NCBI GenBank assembly: GCA_008690995.1
Contig: VRMN01000003.1
Coordinates: 1 to 64,000 of the forward strand
DNA from: Porphyridium purpureum
Taxonomy: Eukaryota; Rhodophyta; Bangiophyceae; Porphyridiales; Porphyridiaceae
DNA: 64,000 nt
Direction: 5' to 3'
Both the position numbers and the translations under genes were made by a program. This document shows, in pieces, positions 39,971-46,920 of this stretch. Below the pieces are notes generated by a model. It had not been told where the DNA came from. It worked only from the letters and a program-made list of their open reading frames with translations, and ran no database searches. How positions within the stretch are numbered: the first letter of the stretch is position 1; every line of letters starts with the position of its first letter.

Positions 39971-40951
39971 CTACTCGTTTTTTGTCTGGCGTTCTTCGGT
40001 CCTCTGCCTCTTATTTTTCTCCCACTTTGGGCACTCCATGCGAACGTGGCCCCGCTCCTGGCACTCCCAGCACTTGACCAGTCGCTTGCGAGGATTCAAC
40101 CCAGGGAGCCCAGCTTCATCAAAGTTACCCAAATGGTGCACGCGCTCGGGCTTCCTCACTGCCCTTACACCGTACTGCGAGCCAAGCGCACCAAAGGTTC
40201 CATACTGACCAGCCTCCTCCAACAGAGCAGTCTTCATCAAGGTCCAGTTTCCCTGTATGCCATACGTCCTGGCCTGACGACGCAGCTCGGAGTTTTTCGG
40301 AAGCGCCAACGTAAGTGCCTCAATCTTGCGAGTGTCAGATTCTCCCAGAGCCGTGCAGCGATCCTCCAGAACCTCCACGAATTTCTTCAGGTCCTGGCCA
40401 ATAACATACTCAACATCGTGATGCTCTGCACGAAGGGCGCGCTCGTGCTCCTTGTTGTAGAAGTAAGCAGCCACTGCCGCCCATGCCTCTTGTGCTGTTG
40501 CACCGTGCAACTCCGACAGGACCTCGTAGCATTTCCTCAGCCCCACCCCGCGGAAAACTGCATCAATCGAGGATACATGTTGGTCTGGATCCTCTCCCAT
40601 GTCACGCAGGCGATTGAACCAGACCATCTTGGCGGTCAGAAAAAGTGGATCACCGGCCTTCTCAATCTGCACGCCCGCGTCACAAATAGCCTGGCCCAGT
40701 TGAGAACGAATCTTGCCGCGCACAATGGCGGGGACACCCTCTTCCTTCTGCTGAACACTCACAACCCCATGACTTCCTATCTCGTCACCACGAGCCGTGG
40801 GCATTGTCGGCTCTGGTGCCAGCGCGCCAGCCTGTGCACGTTCCAGCTCGCTCGAGGACGCGTGCTCTCGCGCATCGTCTGAGCCCATCGTCGTCTTCCT
40901 GCCACGCACCATTTCTGCGACTTCGTTCCTGCTCCGAATCCTCTCTCGCAA
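39971..40951 (-). CDS. gypsy B Gag
   Basis: 326 codons. A charged N-terminus is followed by a capsid-like helical region (LGQAICDAGVQIEKAGDPLF, AWAAVAAYFYNKEHERALR) and a C-terminal CCHC knuckle (CWECQERGHVRMEC). It lies just upstream of pol. Confidence 0.85.
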   Translation of the reverse strand: MRERIRSRNEVAEMVRGRKTTMGSDDAREHASSSELERAQAGALAPEPTMPTARGDEIGSHGVVSVQQKEEGVPAIVRGKIRSQLGQAICDAGVQIEKAGDPLFLTAKMVWFNRLRDMGEDPDQHVSSIDAVFRGVGLRKCYEVLSELHGATAQEAWAAVAAYFYNKEHERALRAEHHDVEYVIGQDLKKFVEVLEDRCTALGESDTRKIEALTLALPKNSELRRQARTYGIQGNWTLMKTALLEEAGQYGTFGALGSQYGVRAVRKPERVHHLGNFDEAGLPGLNPRKRLVKCWECQERGHVRMECPKWEKNKRQRTEERQTKNE

Positions 40952-41074
40952 TCCTTCACTCGGTGACCGTACGTATCAGAATGTGGACACAAGTTTGCCC
41001 AAGATCAAGACCGATCTCACGTCCACACCCCACCCTCTCTCGCACCAACGTCAGATGCCACGCAATCCTGGAAG

Positions 41075-41092
41075 ATAATTTCCGGAAATTAT
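41075..41092. repeat. 18-bp perfect palindrome at the gypsy B 5' LTR edge
   Basis: ATAATTTCCGGAAATTAT abuts the LTR and shares its terminal base. It lies where a primer-binding site is expected. I do not recognise a tRNA-derived primer sequence here. Confidence 0.75.
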
Positions 41093-42151
41093 GTCACGAA
41101 CCGTGCTGGCCCAGGACACCGCGGCACACCCAACAGCAAGCCAAGCGGCACACGCACGCACACAAGCTGGACAATCCACGCAACCAAGAGGAAACACAAG
41201 ACACCCGCAGTCAACTGGACCTGCGGCAGGCAGGAAACCCGGAACCAACGACGCTCACGCACGCTGCTCACACGCGAACAGCCAAGAGCACCCACACACG
41301 GGACCGACAGAACCAACCAAGAGCAGACACACGGGAAAGACACAGCCAACCAAGAGCACACGCACGGAGCAGGCACAGCCAACCAAAAGCACACACACGG
41401 AAGACGCGCGTAACGGGGGAACCAGGCGTCCGCTGCCCAACCGGGATCCCGTTCGGCCACACCTTACGGTGATCCGGGACCCGGGGAGGCGTTGTGGGCA
41501 GCCGGGGTTAGCCGGAGGAGGTTGCCTCACCTTTCGGCTTCAAACGGCCTATCACTCCTTTATCCGCCCCCGCCCACGTACCACCCCCGGATCCGCTTCC
41601 GCACAAGGACCGTCTAACGACGCCTTACCCCAGGGCATCCGCGAACCTTCCCCGTTAAACCCCCCGCTCGCTCGCTCGCGCTGTACTCCCGCCGTACCCC
41701 CGCCGTACCCCCGCTGTACTCCCGCTGTACCCCCCCTGTACCCCCCCTCCCTCAACAGGTACCCAAGGCCCGAACACGCTTCCTTGAATACACCTGTTTT
41801 TACTTAGATCCCCCTTAACCCTTCTGTCTCCCGACCCCCCTCTCCCCCCCCCTTGGTTGCCGACCCGCGCGTCCTTTTTATACCCATCGCGACCACTGTA
41901 CCCCCGAGGTACAGTGCCTTGCTGTCGCTGAGTCTAGAACCTTCCAGAAGGTTCCAGCCACCTCCTGGCTGTACACCCATTCCATACTGGGTGGTCATCG
42001 CGCGTCTGGTCCCTAAGGGAAGGGGCCTTCAGGCCTACCACGCGCCCCCTTGTACACCTACAGTACAGTGGGTCCGGCGCGACCAGGTATCCGGCCACGG
42101 ACTATGGCTATTTTTAATCATTTCCTTAACACACGGGCTACTCCCGTGACA
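41092..42151 (-). repeat. gypsy B 5' LTR
   Basis: 1060 bp, identical by eye to the other B LTR, with the same heat-shock element (41937-41954), GTAC array and TATA box. Confidence 0.93.
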
Positions 42152-43098
42152 GTTCATCCTCATCGTTGCTTTCGTCTTCTTCACGTCCTGCCACAAAAGT
42201 TGTACCGACCCGTGGGACCGCTCCAACTGGAACGACTTTATAGTTTGAAACTGCTCGCACAATCTCATTCACTGTGTCCAGTACCGCGCCCGTGTTTTGC
42301 AGGTGCACTATGGTGTTTCTGTGCGCTCCCGAAATCTCGAGCTTGCGCGCGAAGTCGGCAGCCAGCCTCTTCGCGTCTCCTGTGTGCTCGCCAACGGCAT
42401 CCATGGCTCGCACTGTCGCGTCGAACCTGGCTCGAAAATGCACGAGCGACTCACCCGGTTCCATTGCCAGCTTGTGGAACATTTCCGCCGCATACAGCTG
42501 ATTCTGAACAGCGCTGTCAGATCCGAGCGTCATGTGCACTGCAAGCACCTGCTTGGCGAGCTCCAGGGGATCGTTGGCAGAAGCTGCCAGCTCATCGAAT
42601 GAGCCCATGCGCTTCAGTGCGTCTACAGACGCTTCACTCAGCTGCCCCACGATCACGGCAAACACCTTCGGTTTGGCCTCTTCGAGCTCCCGGACTTTCT
42701 TATGGTAGCTCTGCATGACTATGCGCACGTTCTCGGCCTTGACGAGAGCTGCGACATCTTGAGGGAGGCCCGACAATTCTGCCGCTGCGAATGCCTCTGC
42801 AGATGGAGGATTTGCTGTTGGGTATTCCATTCCATGCTCGCTCAGATCGAAGATACGTCCAACTTCTCCAAAGTGGAGCCTGACGTAGTTCCCCAACTCT
42901 TTGAACCAAGCGACCACAGTGTAGGCGGGGGTGGATCCGCGCGCCGTGTACTTTAACAACGGCAGTTCCGCCATCGCCCCCTTCTCCCGAGCGGTGGTCA
43001 GGTGGTGCCCTTTTCCGCGGCCACGCGATCCTCCTCGCGCCGCCGCTCCCCTGGCTCCTCCCGCTGCACCGCCTCTCGTTGACATGATTATACGTTTA
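42152..43098 (-). mobile_element. copia segment: leader and Gag
   Basis: On the minus strand Gag starts at the ATG at 43085 (MSTRGGAAGGARG), only 13 bases inside the LTR. It runs about 310 codons through a capsid-like region (FHKLAMEPGESLVHFRARFD) before gypsy B interrupts it. TAAACGTATAA next to the LTR is complementary to an 11-base stretch inside the LTR (43162-43172). Confidence 0.85.
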
Positions 43099-43405
43099 AG
43101 TTCGGAAACCTCGCTCCGCTGATGGACAACCTCCAATCCAACGACCAAGTTTATCAAGTTCTAAACGTATAACTTTTCCAACTCGCACTCCCTACCGAAG
43201 CCCACCGCGCTCGCGCTCAGCACCGAGCTTCGCGCGCGACTTATAAGCCAACGGACCCATTCTCCTACGCTCCTACCGCCGGCCAACAACCGCAGCCGAG
43301 AGTTTCCCTTCTCAAGTCACGTCCCTTATCAGTGATCAGCTTAACGGCTTAACGACTAAAAGTTAACCACTAACCGTTAACCGCCATGCTCCACACATCT
43401 TAACA
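43099..43405 (-). repeat. copia LTR (5' LTR in element sense)
   Basis: Matches 19411-19717 with about three differences. It has the TTATAA box and AACGG-type 8-bp array. It is followed by the right target duplication GTTAC (43406-43410). Confidence 0.92.
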
Positions 43406-43410
43406 GTTAC

Positions 43411-43738
43411 CCTGCGGTCAAACGGCAGAGCAGTACATTGCACAGTACCTCCAATCGACGAAACACTCAAATGAAAGATGGTGAGCGAGTAGATGACGAG
43501 TCGGTGACTCGTCTTTCGGTGCAACGCAGTATTGAAAAATTTGTACATTTTATTTCGTTCGACTCGCCAAGTTTCAAGCCTTCAGACGAGGACTCTCGAA
43601 TCTCGCCCGCATTTGGTGCTGGTCGCGCAGATGCGTCCTTGCTGAGTTTTGCGCTGCGACTCTGATGAACAGAAGCCCTACCACATTTCAACGACATCCC
43701 TCCGGCCCCTGTCACCCTTGCTAGCCTGCAGTGACAAC
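43411..43738. other. Intergenic region between the nest and the first small heat-shock gene
   Basis: About 330 bp downstream of the 3' end of the first small heat-shock gene. No gene or RNA is recognised. It includes the probable 3' end of that transcript. Confidence 0.5.
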
Positions 43739-44206
43739 TTACTGGATGTCAATCACGCGAGTCGCAGACGACTCGACGTACTCACGCTTCGGCAGCTCAA
43801 TTGAGACAATGCCGTCCTTTGCAGAGGCTGCAATCTTGTCGACCATAATATCATTCCCAAGGTCCATGCTCTGCTCGAACGCGCGCGAAGAAAAGCTGTG
43901 CATGGGGCCATCCGCTCGGCCTTCCGAACTCTCTAATTTACCGCTCACCTTGAGAACATTGTCCTTGACCTCCAGCTTAATGTTTTCCTTTGGAATTCCA
44001 GGCGCTTCAATGTTCACGACGAACTTGTCGTCAAATTCCTGCATCTCGCTCGGCGGTCCGACGAGCGTGGGGTCGAACATGCGGTTCCACTCGTTGCGCG
44101 CGCTACCAAAGGGAGCATCCATAATCTTGTCAATCAAGTCCCACGTGTTTCCTCGGCTGCCACGCAGCGAGGCCAGCGGTCCAAGTCCACGAGCACGAAG
44201 TGCCAT
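43739..44206 (-). CDS. Small heat-shock protein (HSP20), paralogue 1
   Basis: 155 residues. The alpha-crystallin domain (about 55-150) contains FDDKFVVNIEAPGIPKENIK, LEVKDNVLKVSGKLE, AFEQSMDLGNDIMVDKIAAS and KDGIVSIELPKRE. These are ATP-independent chaperones that hold unfolding proteins. The N-terminal arm is short (MALRARGLGPLASLRG), and its basic, acid-free start could act as an organelle signal, though this is weak. It has no terminal IXI/V motif of the usual form, ending in RVIDIQ, which is close to it. Upstream lie a TATA box (44332-44339) and two heat-shock elements. Its closest relative is paralogue 2 on the same strand 775 bp away. Confidence 0.93.
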   Translation of the reverse strand: MALRARGLGPLASLRGSRGNTWDLIDKIMDAPFGSARNEWNRMFDPTLVGPPSEMQEFDDKFVVNIEAPGIPKENIKLEVKDNVLKVSGKLESSEGRADGPMHSFSSRAFEQSMDLGNDIMVDKIAASAKDGIVSIELPKREYVESSATRVIDIQ

Positions 44207-44331
44207 CTTTCCAGACTTTTTGTCTGCTCCAACGCTTACTCTCGCTCAGCTCCGTACCTGTTCGCTGGCTCTTCCTCCACCTTTCCATTGTCACTCATAC
44301 AATCTCCGACCTTTGTTGGTGCAGAGCGACC

Positions 44332-44339
44332 AATTTATA
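44332..44339 (-). promoter_or_regulatory. TATA box of small heat-shock gene 1
   Basis: TATAAATT on the minus strand, about 130 bp upstream of the ATG and 60 bp downstream of the nearest heat-shock element. Confidence 0.7.
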
Positions 44340-44398
44340 CCCGTGTCGAATCGCCATCTCAGGCCGCAGCAGCAGAGGCGCAAGCAGTCGCCCGAGCC

Positions 44399-44470
44399 TT
44401 CCGGAAAATTCTCGAGGCAGATTCGCCATGCCGCAGCCACTTGCACGGAGCCATCCGGAAAATTCTCGAG
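44399..44470. promoter_or_regulatory. Heat-shock elements of small heat-shock gene 1
   Basis: The first (44399-44416) is TTC-cg-GAA-aa-TTC-tc-GAG, a four-unit match. The second (44458-44470) is GAA-aa-TTC-tc-GAG. They lie 60-130 bp upstream of the TATA box, the standard layout of heat-inducible promoters. Confidence 0.83.
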
Positions 44471-44981
44471 CCTCTCTGGCCAGAACTGTACTTCTGCGCT
44501 GTACTTGCTGCTAGAACGCGGTTCAGTGCGCTCACGATATGTACACTTGTAGCCATGTGAAACAGCGGTTTTCGTAGACGAATCCGCCGCATGCGAGAAC
44601 TTGGCCGGGCGAGCTGCAAAGTTGCGATCCCACTGGGTTTCAACATGAATCTGGACTGTGGGTCTCTTACACGCGCTTGACAACCAAGCCCTCCCAAGCG
44701 GAACCTTCTCCGCATCATCTGCACCACTGAAGAGCATTTTCCACATATACAAAAGGATAACAGGTACACAACTTTATGTTTTTTTCTTTCTCTACAAGCT
44801 AAGGACACAGATCAAGACGCTGGCATCGACCTCACTGATCACAAAGAGCCGCGTACCAGCCTAATCGGACTATGGCATCTCCAGCAGGACTCGCGCAACG
44901 CCAAAGGACTGTTGACAAACGTGGTCAGGATAATGTCCATACGATGCACTTCTGTCACCAATTCTTCCTGGCGCTCTCTGC
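44471..44981. other. Region between small heat-shock genes 1 and 2
   Basis: About 500 bp behind the promoter of gene 1 and the 3' end of gene 2. Nothing else is recognised. Confidence 0.45.
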
Positions 44982-45473
44982 CTACTTAATTTCAATCAGG
45001 CGAGTGGCAGGCTCTTCGCGGCCGTGCTTCGGGAGTTCTATCGTAACAATTCCGTCCTTGGCTGACGCCGAAATCTTGTCAATGTCAACGTCATTACCAA
45101 GCGTCAGAGAACGATGGAAGGAACGCGCCACGTAGCCATGCGTAACTTTCTCGCCCTTTCCGTCGCCATTCTCGCCATCTTCCGTGACGTTCTCTTCCAT
45201 TCCGCCGCTGACCTTCAACACATTGTCCTTCACTTCCAGCTGAATTTTCTCCTTCGGAATGCCCGGCGCCTCAATGGTCATCACATACTTGTCGTCAAAC
45301 TCACTGAGAAGGCTTGGGGGACTTGCGCGCACAGGCTCCAGAAGACTGTTCCAGTCGTCGCGTGTCGTTCCAAAAGGCGCGCCCAGCAAACGGTCAATCA
45401 GTTCAAAGGTGTTTGCGCGACCCGTCGGGTACGCCAAATGCGAAGAAACTGCTGGACGCGTCCTCAACGCCAT
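44982..45473 (-). CDS. Small heat-shock protein (HSP20), paralogue 2
   Basis: 163 residues. The alpha-crystallin domain has FDDKYVMTIEAPGIPKEKIQ, LEVKDNVLKVSGGMEE, FHRSLTLGNDVDIDKISAS and KDGIVTIELPKH, ending in TRLIEIK. The IEI-like end resembles the IXI motif that caps sHSP oligomers. An acidic loop (ENVTEDGENGDGKGE) is inserted between strands compared with paralogue 1. The start at 45473 (MALRTRPAVSS) matches the MALRARG start of paralogue 1. ATGs at 45584 and further upstream are in frame but less likely. The gene is divergent from paralogue 3 across 586 bp that hold heat-shock elements for both. Location is unclear. Confidence 0.92.
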   Translation of the reverse strand: MALRTRPAVSSHLAYPTGRANTFELIDRLLGAPFGTTRDDWNSLLEPVRASPPSLLSEFDDKYVMTIEAPGIPKEKIQLEVKDNVLKVSGGMEENVTEDGENGDGKGEKVTHGYVARSFHRSLTLGNDVDIDKISASAKDGIVTIELPKHGREEPATRLIEIK

Positions 45474-46059
45474 TGGTGAGCTTGCACGCTTCGCCACACT
45501 CTTCGCAGCTTTTTCCTTGTTCCTCTTTGTCGACTTCGTCGCTAATCTCTTCACTACACTTGGTCGAATGTGGTACACTCTCATCCTGACGAAGATGGCC
45601 ACCCTCCATCGCGCGCCGGCTTCGACATGCACGTGCCGGCGCCCCTTTTTATGCTGTATTTCATCAAGACATTTGTAAGACAGGTGCACGTGTCTCTAGA
45701 CCTTTCGCAAATCTTCTCGTCTCGCTCCGACACAACGTTCGTTGCCGGCGTACGCAAAAAGCAGGCTTCCTTCATGAAAGTGTGTACACTTCCACATGTT
45801 TCCACAAAAATCTGGAATGGGCACGGAAGGCTCCGGCTTCTCGCATCGAATGACGATGCCTTGCTTGCTCCGGCGTGGCATGTCGTGGCATGGCGTGCTC
45901 GCACGGTTATAAAAGCCGGCGCCTGTCCACGCAGTTACCCGCTCCGGCGCGGAGTATCTGCAAGGCGAAGGTGAGTGGTGTGGAGAACAAAGTGTCCAGG
46001 GAACAAGGAGTCAGAGCATTTGCTTGCATTGATTGAGACTACCAGTGAAGCACACAATC
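45474..46059. promoter_or_regulatory. Divergent heat-shock promoter, small heat-shock genes 2 and 3
   Basis: For gene 2 (minus) there is a TATA-like CATAAAAAG (45645-45654). A near-perfect element lies 50 bp upstream (45704-45716, GAA-ga-TTT-gc-GAA on the minus strand). For gene 3 (plus) there is TATAAAA at 45908-45914. A long degenerate element lies upstream (45790-45817, TTC-ca-CAT-gt-TTC-ca-CAA-aa-ATC-tg-GAA). The units keep 5-bp phase throughout. Confidence 0.7.
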
Positions 46060-46749
46060 ATGGTGGAGAGTGACGGCATGGCGTTCACTTTTGGAGTGGC
46101 CCCAACGATTCGGGTGTATGGCGCGAAACCGTCGTACATGCAGACTTCGCCGCAGAATGCGCCTCGCAAGGAAGGAGACGGCAACGGCAACGGCAACGTC
46201 GCCATACGTACCCAGCCGCCAGCGCAATCCCGGGCTATGGCGCGTCCGAACAGGCAAATGTTCGCACCATTGTCGCCATTTGCACCGTTGAGTCCATTTG
46301 ATCTCATGGACGCTGCTGAGAGGCTCATGAACACGCCGTTCGAACAGTGGGACCGTGCCATGGGGCTTGCGCCTGCACAGCAGCGTGCTTGGAGCCCGAC
46401 GTATAAGTTTGAGGAGTTTGATGATAAGTACGTCCTCTACGTGGAAGCACCGGGTATTCCGAAGGAGAAGGTGGTGCTTGAAGTCAAGGACAGCATGTTG
46501 CTGATCTCTGGAAACTTGGAAGAGAAGACGACGAAGCCGTCTGACGGAGGTGAACCGGCCGGGCAGAAGGGTGCTGTCTTTGAATCCTACACGAAAAGGT
46601 CCTTCAAGAGGAGTCTGGTGCTGAGTGAGGATATCCTCGTTGATCAGATTTCGGCAGCTGCAAAAGATGGCGTGATTTCTGTCGTGTTACCGAAGCGCCC
46701 GAAGCCGGAGGAACCGAAGCCCAAGCGCATTGAAATTGCCTCGCATTGA
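46060..46749 (+). CDS. Small heat-shock protein (HSP20), paralogue 3 with a long N-terminal arm
   Basis: 229 residues. The alpha-crystallin domain (about 118-225) has FDDKYVLYVEAPGIPKEKVV, LEVKDSMLLISGNLEE, SFKRSLVLSEDILVDQISAA and KDGVISVVLPKRP. The C-terminus KPKRIEIASH includes the IXI-type motif IEI. The N-terminal arm of about 115 residues is longer than in the other two. It has a low-complexity stretch and a repeat APLSPF APLSPF before FDLMDAAERLMN. Whether the arm holds a targeting peptide is unclear; the first residues are acidic, which argues against a plastid or mitochondrial signal. The start is the ATG at 46060. It shares a promoter region with paralogue 2 and is probably heat-inducible. 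Confidence 0.93.
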   Translation: MVESDGMAFTFGVAPTIRVYGAKPSYMQTSPQNAPRKEGDGNGNGNVAIRTQPPAQSRAMARPNRQMFAPLSPFAPLSPFDLMDAAERLMNTPFEQWDRAMGLAPAQQRAWSPTYKFEEFDDKYVLYVEAPGIPKEKVVLEVKDSMLLISGNLEEKTTKPSDGGEPAGQKGAVFESYTKRSFKRSLVLSEDILVDQISAAAKDGVISVVLPKRPKPEEPKPKRIEIASH

Positions 46750-46920
46750 TGCCTCTGTGTGATAGATGAATGACCTGGAAGTTGACCTCGTTGTGAGAGC
46801 CCAAAGCTCTGTATGTGTTCTATGCTGGTTTGGAATTCTCGTCCACGTGTAGGTTAGTTTTTAGTTTTCGTAGTCTAGTCATAGTTCAGCATGCTTGTAA
46901 ATGGTTGACGGGACTGCAAG

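Larger units (their letters stand above)
34899..42151 (-). mobile_element. Ty3/gypsy chromodomain element B, nested in copia
   Basis: 7253 bp with two 1060-bp LTRs (34899-35958 and 41092-42151) that look identical, flanked by a 4-bp duplication GTTC. Read on the minus strand it has gag, then pol ending in a chromodomain, so it belongs to the chromovirus branch. A purine tract lies beside the 3' LTR (35959-35980 in plus coordinates). It looks whole and recent. Confidence 0.94.
19411..43405 (-). mobile_element. Ty1/copia LTR retrotransposon, broken by three nested insertions
   Basis: Two 307-bp LTRs (19411-19717 and 43099-43405) with TGTT...AACA-type ends are flanked by the same 5-bp target duplication. 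Removing the three inserted gypsy elements leaves about 5.8 kb, a usual copia size. Read on the minus strand, the order is LTR, Gag with a CCHC knuckle (CYNCQRMGHFKSDC), protease, integrase, reverse transcriptase (VDDIIVF) and RNase H (GADASYG, KHIGIRYF), then LTR. Integrase before reverse transcriptase defines copia. The two LTRs differ at about three sites (roughly 1%), so it is older than its passengers. It is broken at least by the three insertions. Any host effect is unknown. Confidence 0.93.
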
